Shown: one piece after another, positions 24,649-33,741 of the stretch
Layout of the letters: each line of letters starts with the position of its first letter
Position numbering within the stretch: the stretch's first letter is position 1
From: Erythrobacter oryzae
GTDB lineage: Bacteria > Pseudomonadota > Alphaproteobacteria > Sphingomonadales > Sphingomonadaceae
NCBI RefSeq assembly: GCF_030271515.1
Contig: NZ_JASCXI010000001.1
Span: forward strand, 868,001-932,000
Direction of reading: 5' to 3'
Length of the DNA: 64,000 bases
Position numbers and translations under genes: made by a program
The notes under the pieces: model-generated
The model's input: only the letters and a program-made list of their open reading frames with translations
What the model was told of the DNA's origin: nothing
The model's database searches: none

Positions 24649-26925
24649 ATGCCACTATCCGCACCCTCGATCGACAACCGCCGCTACCAGGATCTGGTCG
24701 CCGAGCTGGTCGCGCGGATACCCGTCCACACGCCCGAATGGACCAATTTCAACGACAGCGATCCGGGGATCACGCTGATCCAGCTGTTCGCGCATGTCGC
24801 CGAAAACATGATCTACCGCACCAACCAGGTGCCGGAGCGCAACCGTCTGAAGTTCCTGCAATTGCTGGGCATCGGGCTGCAACCGGCGCGCGAGGCGCGC
24901 GGGCTGGTGTGCTTTGCCAACGAACGCGGCAGCGCAGACGCGCTCAATGTCCCGGCCGGGAGCGAACTGCTCGCCGGCAAGGTCGCCTTCCGCACCGACC
25001 GCACGCTCGACGTGCTGCCGGTTGCCGCGCGGTGCTTCATGAAGCAGCCGGTCAACGATCTCGATCAGGCGACCCGCGACTATTACAGCCTGCTCTACGC
25101 CTCCTATGGCCAGCCCGATCCCGGTGGCCTCGCGCATTACCGCACCACCGAGGTCGATTTCGCCGCGCCCTTCGATTTCGGCGCGAGTCACGACCAGACG
25201 CTGTGGATCGCGCTCACCGGACGGGCGGGCGACAAGATCGCCGATGGCGGCGACGGGTGGAGCGACCTGCGCGCCAAGCTGGCACGGCGCACCATCGCCT
25301 TCGGCCTGGTTCCCGAACTGGCGGCGGGCGGACGCAATCTGCTGCCGGTGCCCGATGTCGCGGCGGGCAACACCAGCCCCTTGCTGTTCGCGATCCCCGA
25401 CGGGTCGGTCTCGGCCACCCCGGCAGGATCGGACACGCCCCAGCCGCGCTACCGCGATCTGACCCAGCGGATCGATTTCGACCCGCTGCTGCAGGCCGGG
25501 GTGATCGAACTGACCCTGCCCGACCAGCAGGCGCTGGCCCTTTGGGATACGCTCGATCCGCTCGAGGCCGGGGTCGGCGATCTGCCGCCGATGATCGAGG
25601 ACCCCAAGCTTGCCGGCAGCATCGTGACATGGCTGAGGGTCAGGATCGGATCGGCAGCGGCGCTACGGCTCGGCTGGGCGGGGATCAATGCCGCCGCCGT
25701 GCGCCAGCGGGTCGAGGTGCGCTCCGAACGGATCGCCGATGCCGATGGCGCGCCGGGCCAGCAATACCGCCTTGGCCGTGCGCCGGTGCTGGCGGGATCG
25801 GTCGCGATCACCGGCGCGAGCGCGGGCCGCACGCGCAGCTGGCGCGAGATCGACGACATTCTTGCCGCCGGACCCGAAGTGCCGGTCTACCGCGCGGGGA
25901 TCGCCGGTGAAACGCCGGGCGAAACCGATGTCTTCACGCTCGATCCCGAAGCGGGCCTCGTCACCTTCGGCGATGGCCTGACCGGCCGCCGGCCTCCGCC
26001 GGGCGAGGTGCTGTTTGCCGATTATGCCTATTGCGAGGGGCGCGAGGGCAATGTCGGCGCGGGCGCGATCAAGGCCGGGCCTGCCCTCCCCGACGGGGTG
26101 AGCGCGACCAATCCGGTGCCGACCTGGGGCGGCGCCGATGCGGAAAACCCGGCTGACGGCGAAAAGCAGGTGCAGCGCCTGCTGCGCACCCGCGACCGGC
26201 TGGTCACGGCCGAGGATTTCCGCACCATCGCGTGGCGCACGCCGGGGGTGGCGATGGGCCGGGTGGAGGTTGTTCCCGCCAGTCACCCCGATGCCGCCCC
26301 GGTGATCGCCGGATCGGTGCCGGGGGCGGTTACGCTGCTGGCGATCCCCGCCTTCGACGGCGCGCACCCTGATGCGCCGCGCCCCGATCGCGGCTTTGTC
26401 GATGCGCTGTGCGCCTATCTCGATCCGCGCCGTCTGGTGACGACCGAACTGGCGATCCGCGGGCCGGATTATGTCGGTATCTGGCTCTCGCTCGGGATCG
26501 AGATCGCCGGCGGGCACAGCGCCGCCGAAGTGACCGAGGCGGTGCGCGGGCGATTGAAGGCGTTCCTGTCGCCCCTGCCCGCCCCCGGCTTCGGCGGCGC
26601 GGCGATGCTGCCGATGCTCTACGCGCCCGACACCGATGCCGCGCTGCGCGGCTGGCCGCTGGGGCGCGCGGTCAACGCCCGCACCCTGCTGGCCGAGGCA
26701 GCGCGCGTGACCGGCGTTGTGTCGGTCGCCCCAGTGCAGCTCGCGCGCGGGGCGGGCGGCGCGACCGAAAGCGTGTCGCTGAGCGGGCTGGAACTGCCAG
26801 AGGTGCTCGGCATCTCGGTGGTCGCGGGCGATCCCGTCCCGCTCGACCAGCTGCGCGGCACCGGCCCGGCCGCCACCACCATTCCGCCGCGCCTGCCTGT
26901 GCCGGTCATGGCGGAGACCTGCTGA
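24649..26925 (+). CDS. Baseplate J-like wedge protein (Pvc11)
   Basis: A 758-aa baseplate protein of the J/gp6 class. The N-terminus (YQDLVAELVARIPVHTPEWTN, NDSDPGITLIQLFAHVAENMIYR, then LQLLGIGL) is the eCIS/Pvc11 signature. The J-type core lies in about 430-620 (LVTFGDGLTGRRPPPGEVLF, RTRDRLVTAEDFRTIAW). Two copies typically dimerise per wedge around the hub. The start ATG at 24649 follows GAGAGGGACC. Ends one base into the next start. Confidence 0.94.
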   Translation: MPLSAPSIDNRRYQDLVAELVARIPVHTPEWTNFNDSDPGITLIQLFAHVAENMIYRTNQVPERNRLKFLQLLGIGLQPAREARGLVCFANERGSADALNVPAGSELLAGKVAFRTDRTLDVLPVAARCFMKQPVNDLDQATRDYYSLLYASYGQPDPGGLAHYRTTEVDFAAPFDFGASHDQTLWIALTGRAGDKIADGGDGWSDLRAKLARRTIAFGLVPELAAGGRNLLPVPDVAAGNTSPLLFAIPDGSVSATPAGSDTPQPRYRDLTQRIDFDPLLQAGVIELTLPDQQALALWDTLDPLEAGVGDLPPMIEDPKLAGSIVTWLRVRIGSAAALRLGWAGINAAAVRQRVEVRSERIADADGAPGQQYRLGRAPVLAGSVAITGASAGRTRSWREIDDILAAGPEVPVYRAGIAGETPGETDVFTLDPEAGLVTFGDGLTGRRPPPGEVLFADYAYCEGREGNVGAGAIKAGPALPDGVSATNPVPTWGGADAENPADGEKQVQRLLRTRDRLVTAEDFRTIAWRTPGVAMGRVEVVPASHPDAAPVIAGSVPGAVTLLAIPAFDGAHPDAPRPDRGFVDALCAYLDPRRLVTTELAIRGPDYVGIWLSLGIEIAGGHSAAEVTEAVRGRLKAFLSPLPAPGFGGAAMLPMLYAPDTDAALRGWPLGRAVNARTLLAEAARVTGVVSVAPVQLARGAGGATESVSLSGLELPEVLGISVVAGDPVPLDQLRGTGPAATTIPPRLPVPVMAETC

Positions 26926-29762
26926 TGAACGTCAACCAGGCCTTGTTCCACATGCTGTTGGGCCCGGCCGACTGGGGTCGCTGCCGTGTGCCGACCGGGC
27001 CGGTCGAGCGTACGCCGGTGGCGACCTTCTGGTCCGCCCCCGACAGCGGTGATGCGGCCACGATCGATCCGCGCGCGCCGTTCTACAACCGCCGCTCGGG
27101 CGAGCTGACCCTTGCCCCCGGCGACGAGGCCCTGCTGCCGACCAGGGGCGAGACCGCATTCGAACCCGCGCTGCGTCGCGCCTGCGCGAGCGATGCGGCG
27201 GGCAACCTCTACCTTGTCAGCGACGATGGCCTGGCGATCCGCTGCGTTGCCGCCGCCGACCGTATCGAGCAGACCTTCTGGCCCGACCCGCGCGCGGTGC
27301 CGCCGCGCGCTGCCGGACCCTTCGTCGACGCCGCCACGGCCGAAGCCCTGCCGCGCCGCTATGTCGCGCTCGCCGTAACCGCGGGCGGATACCTCGTCGC
27401 GTGGTGGCGCAGCGCGCAGGGCGAAGGGGCCGAACGCTTCGATCTCGTCGCCGGTGGTCCGCCCGAGACATTCATGCCCGCCGAAGGAATGCCCGGCAGC
27501 GTCGCCGATCTCGCCGCGCGCGGTCCGGGCGGACTGTGGGCCCTGCTCGAGGGGAACGCCGGGCTGATCGCACTCGACGCCGATCTGCGTCCTTGCGCCG
27601 CCGGCGCGCCCGCCTTTGTCGAGGACCCGTTCCAGAGCGACGATCCGGCCGCGCCGCGCCGTCGTCATGCGCTGCCCTGGCAGGGCACCGCGCTCGCCCT
27701 GCCCGCCGGTCTTTCCGCGCGCCAATTGGTGCTGGCATGGGACGACGTTCCGGTGGCTCTGGCCGCCCGCGCCGATGGCTCGGTGGTGATCCTCGCCGCG
27801 AGGCAGGACGCATCCGGCTGGCAGGTGCTGCTCGACGGCGGGCAAGCCTGGCACATGGCCGGCGCGGCGCTGGCCGAAGGCGATCTGCAATCGATCTTCC
27901 TCGTCGATCCGGTCGGCAATCAGGCGCGCGAATTGCTGTTACGCCGGGGCGGCAACGGCGCGGTGATCCCGGACGGGCTGCAGACCACCACCTACCCGCT
28001 GCGTCGCTGCGGCGGCCGGGTGCTGGGCCTCGTGGCCGGGCGGATCAGCTATGACAGCGGGCCGGAGCCGCGACTGGTGCCGGTCGTCAAGCGGGTTCAC
28101 CGCGCCTTTGCCCCGGCCTGCACTTTCGAAACCCCGGTCTACGATTCGCGGCTCGCCCAATGCCAGTGGGACAGGATCAGGATCGATGGCAGCATCCCCG
28201 CCGGCACCTCCGTCACCATCGAGGCGCGCTGCGGCGAGAGCGAGGCCGACCTGCGCGGCAGCGGCGCGCCGGGATGGATCGTGCAGCCGGTGCCCTATCT
28301 CAACGGTGACGGCGGAGAGCTGCCCGGCAAGCGCGCGATCGCGCAGCTCGGCACCGATCCGGCCGCGCGCGAGGGGTGCTGGGATCTGCTGCTGCAAGGC
28401 CAGCGCGGGCGCTTCTGCCAGCTGCGCATCACCCTTGCCGGCGACGGCCGCACCACGCCGCGCCTGCGCGCGCTGCGCCTGTGGTATCCGCGCTTTTCCT
28501 ATTCCGAACGCTTCCTGCCCGCGCTCTACCGCGAAGAGCCGACCAGCGCCGATCTGCTCGAACGGTTCCTCGCCAATATGGAGGGGATCAACACCGGGAT
28601 CGAGGACCGCATCGCCGCCGCGCAGGCGTGGTTCGATCCGCGCACCGTGCCCGAAGGCTTCCTCGAATGGCTGGCGAGCTGGCTCGATCTGGCACTCGAT
28701 CCGGCGTGGAATGCCGCGCGCAAGCGACTGTTTCTGGCCAATGCCATGCGCTTCTTCGCCTGGCGCGGGACCGTGCCGGGGCTGGAACTGGCGCTGCGGA
28801 TCGCCTTCGATGCCGATCTGGACGCGGCCGATTTCGCGCTGGGCGGGCCGCGCTGCCAGTGCCCCGGTCAGGTGCGGGTGGTCGAGACCTTCATGACCCG
28901 CCCGCCCTCGCGCCGCCATGTCCCGGCCATCACAGGAGGCGGCCCGGTGATCGGCACGCCGGAGGCGCAATGGACCCCGGCGGAGGGATCGCCCGGCCTG
29001 TGGCAGCGCCTCGCCGCTGCCGGCGGGACGGCGGGCACCGGACCCTTTCCGCTTACCCCGCCGACCGGCGATGAGGCCGCCATCTGGCAGGCCACCCTCG
29101 ACGCGGCCTTCGGCTTCGTTCCCGCCGAGGGCGCGCAGGAGCGCGCAGCGTGGCACAGCCACCTCGCCGCCGCCGGTCTGCCCGCAGCCGAGCTTCCGCG
29201 CGATACCGCGCCATCCGGAGCACCGGGCGAGGAATGGGCGCGCTTTGTCGCCATCGCGCGCTATGCCCGGCAGCGCTGGCACGATTACCTCACCCGCCGC
29301 CATCACCGGATCGAGCGGCTCAACCAGGCCTGGCTCAGCGACTGGGCGAGCTTCGGCGAGATCCCCGTTCCGTCCGAGCTGCCTGGCTCCGGCGCGGCGC
29401 TCGCCGACTGGCTGGCCTTCGAAGGCAAGGTGCTGCCGCGCCACCGCACCGCCCACCGCTTTTCGGTGCTTCTGCCGCTGCGCACCGTATCGGAAGGCGG
29501 GGCGGTTCTCGATGACCGGATGGCGCTCGCCCGCCGCATAATTGAGGTCGAAAAACCTGCGCACACCGAATTCGACGTGCGCTTCTACTGGGCCATGAAC
29601 CGGGTCGGAGAGGCCCGGCTGGGCCAGGACAGCGAGCTGGGCGCGGGCTCGCGCGCGCCCGAGCTGATCCCACCGGCGCTGCTCGGCAGCAGCTACATCG
29701 GTTCAAGCTTCGTGGCGGGCCCGCAAGGCTCGCCCCCCGGACGGGCACGGCTCGCATGCTGA
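26925..29762 (+). CDS. Baseplate/tail protein gpI-like with propeller-like N-terminus (Pvc12)
   Basis: A 945-aa protein. The first ~370 residues read like repeated beta-propeller blades (GNLYLVSDDGLAIRC, GGLWALLEGNAGLIALDADL). The middle is beta-rich. From about 525 the eCIS gpI/Pvc12 core appears (FLPALYREEPTSADLLERFL, EGFLEWLASWLDLALD, MRFFAWRGTVPGLELALRI). A further segment near 760-860 resembles an inserted helical region (YARQRWHDYLTRRHHRIERL). It would close the baseplate and usually holds the fibres. Overlaps the J gene by one base. Confidence 0.9.
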   Translation: MNVNQALFHMLLGPADWGRCRVPTGPVERTPVATFWSAPDSGDAATIDPRAPFYNRRSGELTLAPGDEALLPTRGETAFEPALRRACASDAAGNLYLVSDDGLAIRCVAAADRIEQTFWPDPRAVPPRAAGPFVDAATAEALPRRYVALAVTAGGYLVAWWRSAQGEGAERFDLVAGGPPETFMPAEGMPGSVADLAARGPGGLWALLEGNAGLIALDADLRPCAAGAPAFVEDPFQSDDPAAPRRRHALPWQGTALALPAGLSARQLVLAWDDVPVALAARADGSVVILAARQDASGWQVLLDGGQAWHMAGAALAEGDLQSIFLVDPVGNQARELLLRRGGNGAVIPDGLQTTTYPLRRCGGRVLGLVAGRISYDSGPEPRLVPVVKRVHRAFAPACTFETPVYDSRLAQCQWDRIRIDGSIPAGTSVTIEARCGESEADLRGSGAPGWIVQPVPYLNGDGGELPGKRAIAQLGTDPAAREGCWDLLLQGQRGRFCQLRITLAGDGRTTPRLRALRLWYPRFSYSERFLPALYREEPTSADLLERFLANMEGINTGIEDRIAAAQAWFDPRTVPEGFLEWLASWLDLALDPAWNAARKRLFLANAMRFFAWRGTVPGLELALRIAFDADLDAADFALGGPRCQCPGQVRVVETFMTRPPSRRHVPAITGGGPVIGTPEAQWTPAEGSPGLWQRLAAAGGTAGTGPFPLTPPTGDEAAIWQATLDAAFGFVPAEGAQERAAWHSHLAAAGLPAAELPRDTAPSGAPGEEWARFVAIARYARQRWHDYLTRRHHRIERLNQAWLSDWASFGEIPVPSELPGSGAALADWLAFEGKVLPRHRTAHRFSVLLPLRTVSEGGAVLDDRMALARRIIEVEKPAHTEFDVRFYWAMNRVGEARLGQDSELGAGSRAPELIPPALLGSSYIGSSFVAGPQGSPPGRARLAC

Positions 29763-29799
29763 CCCCCTTTCAACCCCCTTCCCTTGGTGGAGAGACGCC

Positions 29800-31098
29800 A
29801 TGACCTGCTGCACACCGTTCAGTCCTGCCGGAACCGCCGCAGTTCCCTCGCCCAGCCAGCACGTCAATTTCACCACCGGCATGGTGCTTGGGGTGGACGA
29901 CTACCGCGCCGAGTTCGCCTATCACTCGGCGCGGGACCAGTGGATCATGCGCGAGGCGGGCGGCAGCGGGACGCTGGCCGGGCTGGAGGTCATGCCCCAG
30001 GCGGACGGAGCCAACGGCCCGCGCATCCGCGTAACTGCGGGCAGCGCCGCCGCGCCGAGCGGCCAGCTGATCTGCGTCGCGCGCGACCAGTGCGCCTCGC
30101 TCAATGCCTGGCTTGCCGACGCGACCGTGACCAAGCAGGTCGGCGCGATTGCCGCCCTGGGGGCCGATCCCGCCAAGACCCGACTCTCGCTGTGGCTGAC
30201 GCTCTGCTACGTCGATTGCACCGCGCTCCCGGTGCCGATCCCCGGCCAGCCCTGCCGCAGCGAAGACGACCTGATGGCCAATTCGCGGGTGATGGATGAT
30301 TACCGGCTGGCGCTGTCCTTCACCTCGCCGCTGCACACCGAGGCGCGCGCGCTGCGGCTGCTGCAGATCTACGAGAGCAGCTGGGTCATTGATGCGACAG
30401 CCCCCAACACCGCGGCGGCGCGCAAGGCGCTGGATGCGAAACTCGGCAAGCATCTGCGCGCGCTGTTCACCAGCGGCGACAGTTTCAGCGCCGCCGATCT
30501 CGCCCCTCCGACCCTCCATCCAGATCTGCGGCCCTTTCTTCGCCGCCGTCTGCGCCAGCTGTGGATCACCCGCGTCCGCCCGCTGGTCATGGCACAGAGC
30601 TGCGCTGCCGCCCCGCGCGGCGAGGATTGCGTTCTGCTCGCGCGGATCGTGCTGCCGGTGGTCAAGGCGGGCAGCCATTGGGAAGTCGATGACGGCGGAG
30701 CCCCGCTCGACGCGGTGCAGATCGACGAGGGCGAGCGGAGCTTCATCGAAAACCCCGCTCTGGCCGCGACCCTGTTCGGCACCGCGGCGGTGCCCGACCC
30801 GCTGCCCGGCAGCTTCGAAGTGGTCACCGGGGCCGGCAATCTCGGCACCGGTACGGCAGCCGCGCTGATCCGGCTCGGCGCCGATGGCGATGTCGTGATC
30901 CCGGCCGGGACGGCGGCCGGCGCCGGACGCTGGCTGTGGCTGCGCAGCCAGGGGCCGGGCAAGGTCACGCTGAAGGTCGCCGGCGGCGGCATGATCGCGG
31001 GCGAGGCCAGCCGCGACCTCGCTACCGGCGAGACGATCCTGCTGGTCGCCGACGGGGCCGGCCAATGGGCCTACGGCGCGGGAGGGCCGGTGTCGTGA
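29800..31098 (+). CDS. Unknown eCIS protein A (VNFTTGMVLGVDDY type)
   Basis: A 432-aa protein of no recognised family. The N-terminal motif VNFTTGMVLGVDDYRAE recalls the start of the next protein (FFNGRLLSGADLTREQ), so the two may share a module for attachment to the baseplate. Six to eight cysteines lie in the first 270 residues (TCCTP, CVARDQC, CYVDC, QPCRSEDD, QSCAAA, EDCVL), which is many for a cytoplasmic protein. The C-terminal ~100 residues are beta-rich (RLGADGDVVIPAG, GKVTLKVAGGGMIAGE) and resemble a short carbohydrate-binding or stem module. ATG at 29800 after GGTGGAGAGACGCC. Confidence 0.75.
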   Translation: MTCCTPFSPAGTAAVPSPSQHVNFTTGMVLGVDDYRAEFAYHSARDQWIMREAGGSGTLAGLEVMPQADGANGPRIRVTAGSAAAPSGQLICVARDQCASLNAWLADATVTKQVGAIAALGADPAKTRLSLWLTLCYVDCTALPVPIPGQPCRSEDDLMANSRVMDDYRLALSFTSPLHTEARALRLLQIYESSWVIDATAPNTAAARKALDAKLGKHLRALFTSGDSFSAADLAPPTLHPDLRPFLRRRLRQLWITRVRPLVMAQSCAAAPRGEDCVLLARIVLPVVKAGSHWEVDDGGAPLDAVQIDEGERSFIENPALAATLFGTAAVPDPLPGSFEVVTGAGNLGTGTAAALIRLGADGDVVIPAGTAAGAGRWLWLRSQGPGKVTLKVAGGGMIAGEASRDLATGETILLVADGAGQWAYGAGGPVS

Positions 31099-32372
31099 CC
31101 GCGCTTCTGCAACTCGGCCAGCCGGTCAGCGAAGGCGCGATCGAGACCGTCCGCTTCTTCAACGGCCGCCTGCTGAGCGGTGCCGATCTGACCCGTGAAC
31201 AGCAGGCCCGCGCCGGACTGGACGCGCGGATCGCGCTGACCGGTGGCAGCGGCGTGGCCTACGGCCTGACGGTCGAACGGACCAGCGCCGACCTCGCCGA
31301 ACCGCGCGCCAGCGTCACCGTGCGCGCGGGGGTGGGCGTGGCGCCCTCGGGCCTGGTGCTCGAACTGGCGGGCGACCAGCGCATCGCTCTGGTGCGCGAG
31401 GACAGCACCAGCTTTGCCGTGAACCAGCCCGGCACCTTCGGCCCCTGCGGCTCCGAGGCAGGCGGGGTCTATGTCGCGGGCGAGGGGCTCTATCTTCTCG
31501 CGGTCGCTCCCGCCCGGGTTTCGGCAGGGCGCGCGCAAGTCAACGGCCTGCCCGGCGACCCGTTGAGCTGCAACGCCGACCGCGATCTGGCCGGAGTTTC
31601 GTTCCGCCTGTTCGAAATTCCCCCGCACGCCTATGGCGGCATCTCCCCGACCGAAGCCTCGTTCCGCAACCGCATCGCCTATCGCTGCTTCGGCGCGCGC
31701 GTGCGCCAGCGCTGGGTGACGCACCTGCCCGGAAAGGTCGACAGCGGGGGATCGCTGGCGGATCACTTCGCGGCCTGCGGTCTGACCGACGACATGCTGC
31801 CGCTGGCGCTGGTCCATTTCACCGGCGCGCTGGACGTGACCTTCCTCGACATGTGGGCCGTCCGCCGGGAGCTGACCGTGCCCGACCGCGGCGACCCGCT
31901 CGCCAGCCTGACCGCTCCGGCGCGCGGTGCGGCAGGACGGGCGATGCTTGCGCAGTTTGCCGGCCATCTCGGCGAGCTTGCCGCCGCGCCGGGCGGGCTT
32001 GCCGGGGTGAGCGCGCGCACGCATTTCCCGCAATTGCCGCCCTGCGGGCTGCTGCCCGGTCTCGACGCCGGGACAGCCGGCGACTTCTTCGCCGGGATGA
32101 CCTACCGCGGGCCGATCCACATCAACGCCGCGCAGCTTGAAGTGCTGATGCGCGAAAGCCTGACCGCGCCCGCGATCGACACCGCCGACGACGGCGTGGT
32201 GTGGGTCTATGCCGTCGCCGAGAACCTGATCGCGGCGGCCGGTGCCCTCGCCGATCCGGCGCGGCCCGACCCCTACCTGGTCTTTGCCCGCGGCGACCTC
32301 GGCTACCGCGGCGATGCCCGCTTCAACCTGCACCGCTGGAACTACGCCAACTTCGCGCTGGGCGGCAGCTGA
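31095..32372 (+). CDS. Unknown eCIS protein B (FFNGRLLSGADL type)
   Basis: A 425-aa protein, family not recognised. It starts with GTG inside the stop of protein A. The N-terminus carries TVRFFNGRLLSGADLTREQQAR and then GSGVAYGLTVE, a pattern found at the start of several eCIS accessory proteins and resembling protein A. A beta-rich first half is followed by an alpha-helical part, and the end is FNLHRWNYANFALGGS. No signal peptide or membrane segment. Probably a peripheral baseplate component or fibre holder. Confidence 0.72.
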   Translation: MTALLQLGQPVSEGAIETVRFFNGRLLSGADLTREQQARAGLDARIALTGGSGVAYGLTVERTSADLAEPRASVTVRAGVGVAPSGLVLELAGDQRIALVREDSTSFAVNQPGTFGPCGSEAGGVYVAGEGLYLLAVAPARVSAGRAQVNGLPGDPLSCNADRDLAGVSFRLFEIPPHAYGGISPTEASFRNRIAYRCFGARVRQRWVTHLPGKVDSGGSLADHFAACGLTDDMLPLALVHFTGALDVTFLDMWAVRRELTVPDRGDPLASLTAPARGAAGRAMLAQFAGHLGELAAAPGGLAGVSARTHFPQLPPCGLLPGLDAGTAGDFFAGMTYRGPIHINAAQLEVLMRESLTAPAIDTADDGVVWVYAVAENLIAAAGALADPARPDPYLVFARGDLGYRGDARFNLHRWNYANFALGGS

Positions 32373-32393
32373 GCCGCCCGAAAGGAGCCGACG

Positions 32394-33719
32394 ATGACCG
32401 ATATCGTGACCATTTCAGACGGCGCTTTGCTGCCGCCGATGTCGAAGCTGCTCGATCTGCTCGGTGCGCAGATGACCGAGCCGCAGCGCCAGGCGCTCTA
32501 CCAGCAGCTTCTGCTGCTGCGCCCTCCCAACGTCGCGCCCGGCGATCTGATCCGCGCCGAAACCTTCAACCTGATGCTGAACGACATCAATGAACTGATG
32601 CTGCGCGTGGCGCGGCTGGAGGCGAATGCGGGCGGACCCTATATCGACCGGATCGAACCGGTCGGCGGGGTCTATGCGGCAGGCAGCAGGATCACGATCA
32701 TCGGCCGCAACCTGAAGCCTTCCAACGCGGACACCAAGGTCAGCTTCGGCACCCGCGACATCTACGATTTCTTCCCGGAATCGACCGATACGCACATCGA
32801 GATGCCGGTGCCGATCGGCTTCACCACCCTGCCGGTGGACCTGATGGTCAAGGTCAGCACCGCCGGGATGGTGTCGAACGAATATCCGGTGCGGATCGTC
32901 GCGCCGAAGGTCACGCCGCAGGGCACGCTGGACGTGCGCTCGACCGGTGGCACGCTGGGGCAGATTATCGTCGGCAACACCTACACGGTGCAATGGCGGA
33001 TCATCAGCCAGCTCAACGTCACCCGCGACATCGTGCTGGAAGCGGTCGTAACGGGGGTCGACGGCAGCACCGAGGGTGCGTGGACCGACAACATCTCGCT
33101 CTCGCAGAACGGCAGCTTCTCGCTCGCGCCGGGCGGTTCGCGCGATGTGGTGATGACCATCAAGGTGCCGGCAGGCGCCAAGAGCGCCGCGATCAGCCTC
33201 AAGGCCAGCACGACCGAGGACAACTTCGTCGACATCGGCACGCAGATACCTTTCGTGGTTGGGGACGACGCCGAAGTCTCGGACCCGCGGGCGAGCGTCA
33301 AGATGGCTGTCTTCGTCGCCACCACACCGCTGCGAGCCGGCGGGATCGTGATCGACGGGCAGACGATCCAGGGCTTCAAGATGCAGCCCGGCCAAACGGT
33401 GCAACTGCCGATGGAGCTTTCGGCCGGCGCTTCGGGGGGCGGGTTCTACACCTTCGAATGCACGGTCGAACCGGGAACGCCGGCAGGCGGCAACACGGCA
33501 CAGACCGGCCGCTGGACTGTCGGCACATTCCCGCCCGGACGAACATCCGTCGCCGCCAACCAGACCCAGCCCTTCTCCGTCCCGCTGACCAGTTCGGGCC
33601 TCGCCGACACCACCACGGTTTCGTGGCTGGTGATCAAGGCGCGGCACTTTGCCGCCGCCAGCGGCGGGACTTCCGACTTCACCAGTTTCACGCGGATCCC
33701 GATCGTCGGCAAGGCGTGA
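32394..33719 (+). CDS. IPT/Ig-like repeat protein of the eCIS locus
   Basis: A 441-aa protein. A helical N-terminus (about 1-78; LLDLLGAQMTEPQRQALYQQ, FNLMLNDINELMLRVARLEA) is followed by an IPT/TIG-like domain (about 82-165; IDRIEPVGGVYAAGSRITIIGRNL). Further beta-sandwich stretches follow (VTRDIVLEAVVTGVDGS, GSRDVVMTIKVPAGAKSAAI). Such Ig-like arrays on a helical base suit a fibre or surface-exposed spike, and the coiled N-terminus could dock it to the baseplate. The ribosome site AAAGGAGCC precedes the ATG. Confidence 0.75.
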   Translation: MTDIVTISDGALLPPMSKLLDLLGAQMTEPQRQALYQQLLLLRPPNVAPGDLIRAETFNLMLNDINELMLRVARLEANAGGPYIDRIEPVGGVYAAGSRITIIGRNLKPSNADTKVSFGTRDIYDFFPESTDTHIEMPVPIGFTTLPVDLMVKVSTAGMVSNEYPVRIVAPKVTPQGTLDVRSTGGTLGQIIVGNTYTVQWRIISQLNVTRDIVLEAVVTGVDGSTEGAWTDNISLSQNGSFSLAPGGSRDVVMTIKVPAGAKSAAISLKASTTEDNFVDIGTQIPFVVGDDAEVSDPRASVKMAVFVATTPLRAGGIVIDGQTIQGFKMQPGQTVQLPMELSAGASGGGFYTFECTVEPGTPAGGNTAQTGRWTVGTFPPGRTSVAANQTQPFSVPLTSSGLADTTTVSWLVIKARHFAAASGGTSDFTSFTRIPIVGKA

Positions 33720-33741
33720 CCAACCTCAAAGGAGCCAAACC

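Noticed and set aside
13634-29762. The structural genes as a P2-like or other myophage prophage.
   Set aside because: No capsid, portal, terminase or lysis genes, while DUF4255, a Pvc15-type ATPase and a DUF4157 cargo are present; this is an eCIS.
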